Assembly: GCA_001510575.1 (NCBI GenBank)
Contig: LNGK01000006.1
Span: 124,001-188,000 of the forward strand
DNA from: Knoxdaviesia capensis
Lineage: Eukaryota; Ascomycota; Sordariomycetes; Microascales; Gondwanamycetaceae
DNA length: 64,000 bases
Direction: 5' to 3'
Shown: positions 12,301 to 23,095 of the stretch, piece after piece
Numbering within the stretch: position 1 is the stretch's first letter
Layout of the letters: each line of letters opens with the position of its first letter
Notes under the pieces: model-generated
The model's input: only the letters and a program-made list of their open reading frames with translations
Database searches by the model: none
Told to the model about the DNA's origin: nothing
Position numbers and translations under genes: made by a program

Positions 12301-12383
12301 TCATCGGCGCTCCGGCTTCCGCCCGGTCGGGATGATGACGACGTTGCCGGTTCGGCGCGGGCGCCTCTGCTGTATGGACGCAT
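9311..12383 (-). CDS. Voltage-gated chloride channel/exchanger (CLC family) with CBS pair
   Basis: Intracellular or plasma-membrane anion transporter of the eukaryotic CLC family. Exons on the minus strand: 12383-11250, 11180-11066, 10994-10903 and 10840-9311, giving 956 aa (965 if the in-frame ATG at 12410 is used). Residues 1-210 are acidic and low-complexity. The membrane domain carries SGIPE (348-352), the gating motif GKEGP (389-393, Glu391) and PIGGVLFSLEQ (438-448). The C-terminal cytosolic part holds two CBS domains (an MTRIEDLVVL region and an LLTRKDVWYVL region). At 448 a Gln stands where coupled exchangers such as CLC-5 carry the proton glutamate. The 5' end faces the neurochondrin-like gene across 405 bp. 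Family assignment is firm; channel versus exchanger mode and location are open. Confidence 0.93.
11044..11063. repeat. (CT)10 microsatellite in CLC intron 2
   Basis: Perfect dinucleotide run within the intron, directly beside its donor site. On the coding strand it reads (GA)n. Confidence 0.8.
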
Positions 12384-12788
12384 GTTTTTTGTGTGGCTGG
12401 TCTCATACAATACGATTCCGACCTGGCAGACAAATGTCTTTGTCTTCGAGGCCCGAAATCATCTGAGAAAAGCAGAATTCGGTGGTTATTGGAAGAATTG
12501 AACGTGAATCGTTGAGGGTGGATCTTGTCCAGCCATCCTGAAAAGGGAAGGAAGCTATGCAAGGGTTACGGCACACGTTTCGTGGTCTCAATAAGACAGC
12601 TGTCCCCAGCTGACGGCAGCTGACCACACATCTTTGGCATCGACTTTTTGCTTCAGTTTCCAGCGGCCAAAAGTATCGAAGCTTTTCTCCATCAACATCA
12701 CAAGATCGTCGATATATGAACTTCTTCTGTGTTTAGTTTTAGAGAAATAATGTCCCGAGTTCGTCTTTTATAAGCATCAGTCCTCATA
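12384..12788. promoter_or_regulatory. Divergent promoter shared by CLC and neurochondrin-like genes
   Basis: 405 bp between two start codons on opposite strands. Three CAGCTG palindromes sit at 12597-12602, 12607-12612 and 12617-12622, exactly 10 bp apart, so they lie on one face of the helix. CANNTG is the bHLH E-box. Co-regulation of the pair is inferred. Confidence 0.6.
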
Positions 12789-14897
12789 ATGGAGGACATT
12801 CCCAAAGACCCCGAGCTGATTTTCCAGGGCTTGGAATCCCTAGACCGGATCCGCTCCCAAACAGCCTCGTTCGTGAGAATCCAGGCCATTGCCCTGGCCC
12901 TGAAGAGTCTGGCTGGCGATGAGGGCCATGTTGAGCATCTATGGCGGGTCATGGACCTTGGGTTTGTTGATCAGATGCTGATGGTTCAGCCGGATCCATC
13001 TCCCCAAGCTGACAGCTATCGCGAGGCTACCGTCAGTCTGTTACACAGTTTCATCAGCCTTCTTCCCGTTTGCTGGAGAACAGACCAGTCTATGGTTGGG
13101 CGTATTCCAGCCCTAGTACATGGTCTTGGCAATAGGTGAGCTACTGTTATATTGAAATGGCTTTTCGGACATAATCTGCGTACATATGAGAATCAACTGC
13201 TCTAACAAGATCCCCCCCCTCTTCACAAGCCCTCAACCCCTGCGCAAAGTCATTACAGAGAGTCTCACAGTTCTAGTCGACTCTGCTCCGGGATCCAAGG
13301 CTTTCATGCAGATCAAGGACCTCAGTCCATTAACCATACATGCGACCTCTACTCCTGAGGCCATGAAGATCATCTATCTAGCATGGAGGAATGTGCTTCG
13401 CGACGACACCCAAGACAAAACCCTTCTAGCCACGGAGATAGATAGCACAGTGAAGACTCTGATCAACTTGTTCAGTGGCACAGATGCTGTAACATTCCTG
13501 GACTTTCTGGGAAACACCATGATGGACCTCGATCCATGGGTAGGCCACTAGCATTTCCGCCCTCTCATAAGTCACCGATACACTGACACACAGATAATCC
13601 ACCGCAGCTATTCCCCCGGAACCCGGAATGGCTGGAGACTGTTGTCCAGTTCATTCGCGATCTTGTTCTGAAACGGCCCAATGCAGCCGCCCGCACAGCG
13701 TACACAAAGCTGGCCGCTGCCCTATTGCAGGTTTACCCTGAAACCGCCACTCCTCTGCTGTTTTCGTCCTCCCGGTCTGCGGACACGCCGTTTGCCTTCC
13801 TCTTCGTCAACCTGCTCCTCATCGACATTAGGTCGACCTGTCCGACGCTGCTCGGGCAACTAAACAGCCCGGAGTACGCTGAAACCTCCACCCGCCTCGC
13901 CTGCGCCTACGACATTGTGTCCAGTTTCATCGGCTTCTTGATACGCAGCCTAGGTGACGATGAGGAGGACGGCGAGCGTGCAAAAGGCACAACTTTGGCA
14001 GTCTCGTTCGACATCGATCCCGAACGCCTGCTCAAGCTTCGCACTTCGATAGTCGAGACCTTGTCGGTCACTATTGAGTATCTTCGAGACCGGTGGGATG
14101 CAGCGGTGTCCGGCGCCATGGGGATGCACCCAGATGCGCGCGCGGGCCCCGCCCACAGCGACTTCGGCACGCGCCTGACGCTGAGCTGGGACTCGGAAGA
14201 AAGCCACGCATCGCAAGACCCGTTCATCCTCGCCGCGCTGCGCACGCTCGCGCTATGGCTGCGCGACGACGACAACGAAATGCTGCGCAAAGAAGCCGCT
14301 GGCCTCGCCGATATGCTGGTCGACCTCTACCGCTCCAGCAGCACCACGCCGAACGACCAGCTGGACTTCCGCGCGCCCGTGTTGGTGGCGCTTGAGGGGC
14401 TGACCACTTTCCGCAAGGGCATCGACGCCGTGCTTGCCAACGACGGCTGGGCGGTGCTGGCCGCCGACCTTGTGCGGATCCTGCAGCACATTAGCGACAA
14501 CGCAGACGACGACACGGCGGCGTCTCTCGCGCTCAGTATTGTGCAGGTTCTGCTGAACATCGTCGAAGCCGAGTCTGGCGCTCCGCAACAAGCTTGGTTG
14601 GACATTGTGACCGGTGTCGGCGCGCTGCATGTTGAGGACAGCTCGGTTGCAAGCCCTCCCGCCCCGAATGTCCGCGAGGCCCAAGTTGCGGCGCTGCAGC
14701 TCGTGGTGGCTCTGCTCGAAGCGGCCCCGCGGGCCATGCGGAATCGGTATGCGTTGACCATCTCGGCGATTGTCGGTCTGGCGCGGACGGAAAAGAAAGT
14801 AGTCCTGAAGGAGCTGGCTAAGAACTCGGGTCTGGATAAGGGGCTCCTCATCAGCATCAATGAGGTTATTCAGTCGCTGGAGGCCCTCAGGTCATGA
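12789..14897 (+). CDS. Neurochondrin/DUF1941-like helical-repeat protein
   Basis: Exons 12789-13135, 13230-13539 and 13608-14897 join in frame (AG|C, then phase 0) to give 648 aa. The sequence is almost entirely alpha-helical in character, with repeated Leu/Ala-rich helix pairs as in ARM/HEAT repeats, and no membrane segment or catalytic motif. The overall pattern recalls fungal proteins annotated as DUF1941/neurochondrin-like, but I recognise this only from general layout and do not assign a molecular function. The start MEDIPKDPEL is the first ATG after the divergent promoter. The third exon is GC-rich; exon 2 is less so. Its 3' end converges with vma22, with 91 bp between stops. The gene is well supported by splice phase; the family name is tentative. 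Confidence 0.75.
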
Positions 14898-14988
14898 TGT
14901 GTAACGGCAAATTCATGGAGTACACTAATAAAGCTTGGTATACCCGTATGTTTCGTATCATATGTGTGTGTATCGTATATATGTATGT

Positions 14989-15624
14989 TTACTGTGAGAC
15001 CACAGGCTCCAATGTCCGGGTAACATTAGCCGCAGACGATTCTTGTGTTTTCGTCCGCTTCTTGCGCGCACGGCCAATATCGATCTCCAGCTGGCGCATC
15101 TGTTCAGACACGGTCAGAAGCTGCGGTATGATGGCCACCACCGACTTCACCGCGCACGCCTGGGCCTGGCGGAGAGTCTGGGGCGTCAAGATGCCGAACC
15201 AGCGCAGCGGGTCCCGCGTCCGGGGTTTGGGCGCCAGCGGTGTATGAGGCGCCTCGCTGTCAGAGTCCGAGTCCGACTCTCCGCCCGCGCTGCGCTTTTC
15301 CTCCTTGTCGTCCTGCGTCTCCTCTGGGAGTACTTTCTCCGTGTCCTCTTCGTCCGCGGGGGTCCGGTCCACCACAGCATAGCGCACCGACGGCGACGCC
15401 TCGGCCTCGGCCACCGCGATCTCCAGCGCGCGCTGGGCCGTCATGCGGTCGTCGTAGAAATCCGGGCCGTAACGCATGCCGCGCTCGGCGGCGTAGTTGG
15501 CGCGCGCTAGATTCTGGAACATGGCGGCCTGCGACGCGGACAGCTGTGATTGGAGAGCAACGTATTGGTCGAGCAGCACGAGGTATTTCTCCAGCAGGAG
15601 GTCGACGGGGTCGGGGTGGTCCAT
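14989..15624 (-). CDS. vma22: V-ATPase assembly factor Vma22/CCDC115-like
   Basis: Single-exon 211-aa protein. It has an N-terminal coiled coil (LLLEKYLVLLDQYVALQSQL, about 9-28), a RYGPDFYDDRM segment near residue 51, an acidic linker with an SDSDSDSE stretch (about 116-123), then DPLRWFGILTPQTLRQAQ (about 137-154) followed by a second helix and a basic tail. This N-helix/acidic linker/PLRWFG layout is typical of CCDC115/Vma22, an ER factor that helps assemble the Vo sector of the vacuolar proton pump. The ATG at 15624 is the only reasonable start. The small size and lack of a TM segment fit. Assignment rests on the conserved PLRWFG(I/V)L block, so it is good but not certain. Confidence 0.8.
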   Translation of the reverse strand: MDHPDPVDLLLEKYLVLLDQYVALQSQLSASQAAMFQNLARANYAAERGMRYGPDFYDDRMTAQRALEIAVAEAEASPSVRYAVVDRTPADEEDTEKVLPEETQDDKEEKRSAGGESDSDSDSEAPHTPLAPKPRTRDPLRWFGILTPQTLRQAQACAVKSVVAIIPQLLTVSEQMRQLEIDIGRARKKRTKTQESSAANVTRTLEPVVSQ

Positions 15625-16945
15625 GGTGGCGCAGTTGGCTGTGGGGGGGGTTTAGAATGGAAAAGGTGTTGAGAGGTGAGAGCCTGTGAGGTATTATCTT
15701 CTGGTGGGTTTTGTTTCTGAGGTTGGTTGTTGAGATCACGGTGCTGGTGGAGGATCACAGATTCGTCGAGAGCAAAAAAAGAGCTTAAGCTGATAGCCTG
15801 GTAACCCTCGACCCTAATATCGGATCTACAGGGCCAAAAGTCCCTTTACGGCTTCTGGAATCAGCCCTGGAAAGCTAAAGTTCACTGTCAAGTGTCGCTC
15901 TAAACTCAACCGAAATTGAAGGTTCCAGTTTCTAGTTCGAAGTCTTGTCTTTACTCAGGTTCTCTCTTGTGGTACACTGGCAAACCCGCGGCCATCTTCC
16001 AGCCCGGCAGTGCTTCATATGTACACACTGGGTAGTACGCAGCGCTCTGCCCCAAACGCAACTTGGCGGTTCCGTCCCTGATTCGTTACACGTACGGTTG
16101 TGTTGGCCTTGTCACAGCCTGGCTGCCACGACTGTATCGTCTTCCATTTTTTTTCTCCTTCTTTTCTAAATATTGCCGTGGATCGACACCCTCTGAATGC
16201 ACCCTCGGGGATGTGTCACTTGACCTCTCCTCATCCAACACATCACCGTCCCTGGGCCTGGCCAATCAATATGCCAGCAGTGAATAACAGGCCCTGGTTA
16301 CCTGACAGCGCAGGCGCTGGCGAACCGCTTTTCTAAGTGGTAGACGTGCTGGTAGTGGCAGTCTTTTCCCCACCAGGGACCCATGAAGCAGGGACCGGAG
16401 AATGAACCAGAAGTGGTGGACGTCTGGGTGAAGCGAAGTCAGAAGAGTCCATACTGGGATGGGACTTCTGATGTCCAAGTGTACAGTAGGTTGGAGGAAT
16501 ACAAGAGTCGGTTACAAGTCAGTTACTCCGTTTATCAAAGGGGCTCCTTTAGCCTTCCACCCCCCACACACTAGCAGCATTTGTCCTTTGCATGTGTCCG
16601 TACGAATCAGCATGTTCTATCTTGAAGCACCCTGGCGAGCCTATCATATGTGCCACACCATCGAAAAGGTCCAGAAGATAAGGCATTCACGATGACCAAA
16701 GAGATTCGAGAGACCGACATAATAAAAAGGACTTCCCAGGATTCTAGCCGCTTAGCAGTCAAGCTTCAATCGGTAAAAGTGCATTCCCCCAAACGCCGAT
16801 GCTCCACAACGAGTAGGTACAGTCAGTTGCCAGTAACACAGGTGGCCACCGGCAACAAGCCTGCCATCTATCCATTATTTACATACGATAGATGTATCTA
16901 GCAACCACCACCATACACCTGTATCTGTGCTTATCGTACACCTAG
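15625..16945. other. Intergenic region upstream of vma22
   Basis: No supported gene. A 63-codon ATG-initiated ORF at 16383-16574 (plus) has no recognisable feature and is not called. An AGCTTAAGCT palindrome lies at 15782-15791. The region serves as vma22 promoter (left) and as 3' region of the small membrane protein gene (right). Confidence 0.5.
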
Positions 16946-17411
16946 CTACGTGATCAGCATGTAGAGGAGCCCAAACGCATGGAACAGGATCCATATCAAG
17001 AACCAGCACAGCATGCCGATCGCCATCACACACGCGACACCTTTGGCAACGCCAACGCGATTGAGGGCGTGGATATTAACCTGGGTCACATCTTGTCTGT
17101 GATAGATCCAGGAAGTTAGCTAGAGAAAGAAGCCTTTGGTGGAATTTGTGCAAAGTCTGGTGCTCTTACTGGACCTTGCCTGTGGTGAGTCCCAGCTCCA
17201 TGGTTTCACACACCCTCCAACGGAAGACCCTGGGTTCGTGGTTGTGGGTGCATCCTGAGCACGAGGGAGCAGGAGGAGCAGCCGGCCTAGAGAAATCAGT
17301 TCAAACGCCATCAGCACAACACGTTGAGATTATAGCAAGCTAGAGACCGGACTGTCCAACTCACCGGGCCGGTGCTCCCGTGGCAGCAGTCGGACTGGCA
17401 TAAGCATTCAT
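16946..17411 (-). CDS. Small predicted single-pass membrane protein, three exons
   Basis: Reconstructed by splicing: exon 1 17411-17365 (donor GTGAGT), exon 2 17286-17170 (acceptor CTCTAG, donor GTAAGA), exon 3 17096-16946 (acceptor CACAG). Phases match at both junctions and give 104 aa ending in TAG. The N-terminal third is Ala/Pro-rich (MNAYASPTAATGAPARPA) and is followed by a Cys/His patch, SCSGCTHNHE (about 24-33). A basic/amphipathic linker leads to one hydrophobic segment (about 76-100, rich in Cys, Met, Trp, Phe) and a short tail, LLYMLIT. It is probably a tail-anchored or single-pass protein with the N-terminus in the cytosol. I do not recognise the family; the Cys/His patch could bind metal, which is speculation. 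A minus-strand TATAAAT about 490 bp upstream may be its promoter. Confidence 0.72.
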
Positions 17412-19078
17412 CGTGTCAAGGTTGTTGTGTTGTTTGGAACTTTGCTTGGAAGAGTTCGATCGAGTTGGTGACGGACTGGTGGTTTCTTATACACCTCCTC
17501 AACCAAGAGGACATAAGCTGACTTGCTCGCATTTAAGTGAATGGGCAAAGTATCAATACGGCTGTCTCCAGGCGAAAACCGAGGAAGATCGAAAGTTTAC
17601 CGCCATGCGAGTTGGAGAGCGCACAAGAAGCAAAGTCAGCATTGAGAAAGCTACAGGTACATATGAATCGGCAAGTAGCTGTGTCCATCACCCGCATCCG
17701 CTCCCAGCAGTTCGTGATGTTTCCCACGATGACATCCAACCCTAACCCTAACACCGCCACCAAGACCGTGCCATCCATAAACGAGCGTCTGTCGATCACC
17801 TCCTATTTCCCCCCAAGTGGCCGCCGTCAGCCGGCGTTTGTGGCGCAGGGTTCTTGGAGTCGCGGATCGCTTGTATCTGTATCGAACGCAGTATAGCGCC
17901 CATTTATAGCACAGTTGGGCTGCTACGGCGATGATCGACAGCCCTCGCTGTCGCCATTTTTTCCCCCGGTAGTGCGTTGTCATTCATGTCTGTAGCCATC
18001 CGCAAGACGGCCACATGGGAGGAGGCGTAGTCCGGCTCTCCAAACGTCAGCCTGGCAAACAGGAAGTCATGCCACATTCTCCAACCGGCTCAGCAGCTTC
18101 AAAGAGGATGCTTGCTTCATGTGCATTATGCTGTTCCTTATGCAGTGTCCCCACAGATGTTCTCGTTTCTTGGTGACTGCATAAACTCCAGAATCCGCCA
18201 AAAGCCGCGGATCTCCCGCTAAAAGCAGTATCAAGGACATGCCGGGGCCCATCAACTGAGCCTTTTCTCTCTCTCTCTCTCTCTCTCTTTTTTCCGTCCT
18301 TCTTTTTAGTTCTGCCCATTCTCTCGCTCCCACTAAACCCTGTTCGTTTTCTTCCCACCCTGTCTAGTCCTACCATTCCAGCAAACGCTGTACTGTACTG
18401 CACCATACAGCTTACGTCCTGGGGCAGCCAGCCCACTTGGCTTTTGTCTTCTGGACAGTAGCTTCTTCTCTGTTGTCTATCTCTTCCCTCTTCTCTTTGT
18501 CCTTCGTTTCTTCTCTATCTGTTGGACTGGCCTTTTAACCTGTACGACTGCGATCCCCCCCTCTTCAGCCATCTTTTGCCTGTCTCTCTCCTCTCTCTCC
18601 TCTCTCTCTCTCTCTCTGTTCTTCTCCTGTCTCCCTCTCTTTGTCTTCTAGCTCTCGCTGAAATTCCGTGTGTCTCCGTGCGCCGCTTTCACCCCCCAGC
18701 CCTTGTTGTTTAAGCTGTTTTAGTCCGCTTAATTACCCTCCCCCCCCATCTCCCATATCCTCGTCGATCCCAAAAATTCTCCTTTCTTCGTCTAATTTCA
18801 CAAGAAATCCTTTTTTCTTTTGTTCTTCGCGTCCGCTTTTGGGTTCTTCCTTCCCTCCCCAGCACTGCGCGTTACTGTCGCGGCAATCGGGTTGCTTAAC
18901 TAAACTTTTTTTTTTATCGCCCTAACTCCATCATTAGATAACACCCGATCTTCCCCTACAAACGCATTTCTCTTCCTCAATCCTCTTTTATTTCTTACAC
19001 TTCTTTTTTCCTTCCTCACTCTCTGTTTCGCTTCACATCTCTCTACATCTCCTCACCCCTGATTAATTCACCTTCGCA
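17412..19078. other. Divergent intergenic region before cdc42
   Basis: No gene is seen. From about 18250 the plus strand is strongly CT-rich, including a (CT)n run near 18265-18288, continuing to the cdc42 ATG. This is the usual fungal leader/promoter signature. AACCCTAACCCTAAC at 17738-17752 holds two telomere-type repeat units. Confidence 0.6.
17902..17908 (-). promoter_or_regulatory. TATA box candidate for the small membrane protein gene
   Basis: TATAAAT on the minus strand, about 490 bp upstream of the ATG at 17411, with no other gene on that strand between. This implies a leader of roughly 450 nt. Assignment is inferred from position. Confidence 0.35.
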
Positions 19079-20516
19079 ATGGTTGTCGCTACCATCAAGT
19101 AAGTCTAGTTTTCTGCATTGCTTCCTTTGTGACTACATTCCTGGACCGTAAATGTCTATTGCCAGTACAGTCCCCAATTTCCGCCGCAATCGTCCTGCCT
19201 CTCAATAATCTTCCGTCCGCCCTTATCGATGAAGCTCCCTCCACTTTGCATGCCAAACCATCTACCCAGACTTTTTGATCTGGCCCTGTGGAGAGCTTGT
19301 CGGCACACATCCAATTCACTGTATCTCACTTTATACTCGCCTCCGCGTCACCGATATCTCCCTCCTTTGCTCTGGATTCCGCACAATCGGGTTATCCCGT
19401 TAATCTACCTCTCTTCCCACGTCCAGCCTTGAATGATCTCAACAACACCCACACGTGCCTCGACATTTCTCTCTATTCCGACTTGACCACTTTTCGGTGT
19501 CTTCGTAGTTTCAACCATGATGTCGTTCCTTTGCTAACCAGCCGCTTGCCTCCTCGCGGTGTAGGTGTGTCGTCGTCGGCGACGGTGCTGTCGGAAAGAC
19601 ATGTCTGCTTATTAGCTACACCACGAACAAGTTCCCGTCCGAATATGTCCCGACCGTCTTCGACAACTATGCCGTCACTGTCATGTGAGTTCTCCCTCCC
19701 GGCGTGCTTCCATTCTACATACCATCAGACTCTGTTTCGACATCATCGCCCACTCGATCTGTCTCGCATGAATTTGCCTATTTTGCCTACCCCATTTCCG
19801 GAACATTCCCTCTCCATCCATGCCCGGCCTCCTCTCCTCACCGATTGCTGCCACCACCTGCGCAGCACATCTCGATGCTGGTCTTTCGTATATCGTTCTG
19901 GCGCTTTCCATGTCCTTTGTTATGGCCCATTGAACTGACTCGCTTTCTGCTCCTCGACACAGGATCGGGGACGAACCCTACACTCTTGGTCTCTTCGATA
20001 CTGCTGGACAAGAGGATTACGATCGCCTGCGTCCCTTGTCATACCCGCAAACCGATGTCTTCCTCGTCTGCTTCAGCGTCACCTCGCCCGCCTCGTTCGA
20101 AAACGTCCGCGAGAAGTGGTTCCCCGAGGTCCACCACCACTGCCCGGGAGTTCCGTGCCTTATCGTCGGCACGCAAGTTGATCTAAGAACCGACCCGAGT
20201 GTACGGGAGAAGCTGGCAAAGCAAAAGATGGAGCCCGTCCGCCGTGAGGACGGAGAGCGGATGGCTAAGGAACTTGGTGCTGTCAAGTACGTTGAGTGCA
20301 GTGCCTTGACTCAATTCAAGCTCAAGGACGTGTTTGACGAGGTATGATATTTCTCCCCTGATTTCTCCCTCTTCGGAGGGTCAAACAAACGCCCCCGCCT
20401 AAGCTGCTGTCCCACCGGAATACTAACAACGACCTTTTCCTCGTGCTTAGGCTATTGTTGCCGCCCTTGAGCCTCCGGCGCCCAAGAAGAAGCAAAAGAG
20501 ATGCCTTGTTCTTTGA
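19079..20516 (+). CDS. cdc42: Rho-family GTPase Cdc42
   Basis: Master switch for polarised growth; acts at the plasma membrane with PAK kinases, formins and the exocyst. Exons 19079-19098, 19565-19684, 19963-20341 and 20451-20516 give 194 aa. P-loop GDGAVGKT at 12-19, switch I YVPTVFDNY at 34-42, DTAGQED at 59-65, TQVD at 117-120, SAL at 160-162. A polybasic KKKQKR precedes the CaaX box CLVL (191-194), which predicts geranylgeranylation. Intact DNYAV and VGDGAVGKT place it in Cdc42 rather than Rac or Rho1. The first coding exon is only 20 nt (MVVATIK, with the Lys codon split) and is followed by a 466-nt intron. No catalytic residue is altered. The start ATG ends a long pyrimidine leader. Confidence 0.98.
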
Positions 20517-23095
20517 GCGGCTGGAGTGTTGAGTTGTTAGGATTGGTGTTCTTTACGTGCTACTCCAACTTGGCCCATTTTTGATTTTGATTTTTTTTTT
20601 GCACGTCTCTTCAGCTTTTCTCCCTTTTTTTTTTTTTTATCTTTTCTTTTTTTCAACTCTCCGTTGGCTCCATCACCACAAAATACCCCCTTGCCAACTT
20701 GGTCAGAAAGTGTTCTCCCTGCTTACTGTATCAGGGCCATATTGATACTCTAAACATAAACACCCCCCTGAGTTACTGTCACCGAGAGGGCAAACGTCAA
20801 GTTTTCACTCTCATATCCTCGCTCATGGGTGCTTACCTGTCTCCATGTCACCGTCGCTTATATCTTTGATTTCTCGCTTCTCTCCCCTATCTATATTGAT
20901 CCACAGCGCGACGGTTTCTCTCTGTGTATGTCTCTTGGCCATTTATCTTAGCTTTTTTTTTTCTTTTTTTTTTTTCTTAATCTCTTTTTTGCTCTTGTTT
21001 GGTTTTCTTGAATCCTGTCTTTCCTTGCCCACGGTTTCTTCCCCTTGCATTTTTCCATGATTTTCTGTCGTTTTTCTTTCTCGTTTCTTGACTTCAATTC
21101 TCCTTGTGGCGCATGGGAAGGAGGGGCAAGTTCTTTTTTTCTTTTCTGTTTTTTTACGTGTTTTTCTTGCTTCTCCTCTGCTGTTATGGTGCGGTGTGTA
21201 GTACTTCGTGTTCTAGATCGGAAGAGCCCCAAAGTTGATTCCTGTGTTATTTCCTCCATTCTTCTTTTTGTCCCCTTTTCTTCCTTCGTCCATCTGTCTC
21301 CCTTCTGGCGCCCCGGCTATTGATTTTCGTTGCGGGTGCAAATAAACCTGATGTTTGGCTAGAACAAGGACTATTTATCTACTCGTCGAGGGTGTACTTG
21401 TTCGGTAGTGCATATCTCCTTTCTTTATTCTAGAAAGACAAGAAAAAAAATATGTGGACAGAAAAGGCGATGAAATTCCAAACTAACGGGATTCCTTTTC
21501 GTTCCTCCTGGGTGATGTCTGGCGCAGTCATTCTCTTCCGTATGGCGATTCTTGTTATCCAGGCTCTGGGGCTATATTGGATTCCCCTGCCTCATGTATA
21601 CGGGCCTCCGGATGTTTATTGTGTACACGGTGGTAGATGGTTTATACAGGCGAATGGACGTGCCATATGTCTAGGGTCCAAATATGTATCATGCGGGAGG
21701 ATGCACGAAAGCAACATGTATGTACTCCGTGCAGGACGGCAATGAGGAAGTGCATGTAAAATCTCATCAATTGCACTACGAGGTTGTATCCGTTATCTCT
21801 ACGTTCCCCGGATTATATGCATTTCTTGCTCCGTTGCGCCGTCGCGTGTTCTGTGCAGCGTTGACACGAGATCGAGGCGTCTGGGCGTCGGTAAAACCCA
21901 CACTGCCGGTCCAGACGCTCCCCAAGAGCACTTTCACATACGTACGTTCCATTTCCGCCAGACATGGTTGTCGGGGTTTATTTCGCTAGATGCTGCGGTC
22001 CGGGGCTCGAGACAACGAGGAGTAGGGTCCACGGCCGGGATTGAGCGGACTAATGTAGCAACAGCCTCTGACTCTCGCTCTCTCCCCCATGTGTTCGTCT
22101 GATGTGCAAGTCCACCCCTAATAACTTTTGTTTGTCTTCTGCAAATCTTCTTAGTTTTCTAGGCTTTTCGCCATGGGTGTGTGGAATTCGCTTCTTTGAC
22201 TCATTCGTGAACGTCTCGTGTTTCCAAGCGTGTATCATTGGGTAACCTCCGGGCCAGATTTGATACTGTGTGCTAGGGTTAGGGGTTCTGTGGTTCTGGT
22301 TGGCTGATATCGGGCAGTATCTGGAATGTTCTTGGCCGAAGTCGGACGCAGAACTTGGAGGGCACAAGATCCAGCTATGCTTCAACGAATTGGACATGAG
22401 CGCAGGCATGGAATGCAATCAAACGGCGAGTTGACTGATGACCAAAAAGTTTGTTGGCCGTGTCATATATCGTCACATTCCTTTTGTAGTCGGGGTTCTT
22501 CATGGTTCATAGACAGAAGGCAGCGAGAAGAATGACAGAACTCCCCAGCAAGACCACCAGATCGACCCCTACAAGTAATTACTGTACAGCTTCCGCGCCC
22601 AAACCCGCGTCCGTACAGCGGTGCGCGAAAATAAACAGGAGCAACATCGAAACAGGGAATGACAACTTCCGAAAGATCTGATCGCACAGAATTGCAGGAG
22701 TTGGCAATTGTCGTAGGAGAGAGAATCTGAAACATTTGGGAAGTTTGATAAGAAATGTGACGGCTGCTGGCACCTGGCAGTCTGTAACACTGAATGACTC
22801 ACGGGCTCACAGACAGCGTTTGCTGGTATTGTTAGGGGAAGCTTCCCTTATCTCTTTTTTGCTGCACAAATGCCCCGCCATACTTAACGAGACCCATCCA
22901 CTCATTCGATTTCCAATTCCCAACTTAACACTTTTCAAACTTCATCCAAACTTCTAAATACTGCCATTGGTGTCTGAAATCACGGGCGATTCCATTAAGA
23001 GACGCCATTCCAAACATTCTATTGTTTCCACTTCCACCCCCTTCCCACTCTAATCTCTACCTATTTCCAACCCCTCCACCAAGAGTCCATCTATC
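20517..23095. other. cdc42 3' region and AsnRS promoter
   Basis: T-rich 3' UTR-like sequence to about 21350, then mixed sequence. A 97-codon ATG ORF at 21452-21742 has no recognisable homology and is not called. A TTAGGG-like motif, CTAGGGTTAGGGG, lies at 22273-22285 and TGACTCA motifs at 22197-22203 and 22795-22801. Confidence 0.5.
22795..22801 (+). promoter_or_regulatory. Perfect Gcn4/CpcA box (TGACTCA) upstream of AsnRS
   Basis: TGACTCA at 22795-22801, 295 bp before the AsnRS ATG. This is the consensus site of Gcn4/CpcA, which in fungi activates amino-acid biosynthesis and several aminoacyl-tRNA synthetase genes on amino-acid starvation. A second copy lies at 22197-22203. Function is inferred from motif and gene class. 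Confidence 0.55.

Noticed and set aside
17440..17475. GAGTTCGATCG resembling a tRNA B box
   Set aside because: No matching A box or cloverleaf could be built around it. I found no convincing tRNA anywhere in the window.
21452..21745. 97-codon ATG ORF downstream of cdc42
   Set aside because: It lies in a probable long 3' region and has mixed hydrophobic composition without a family signature.
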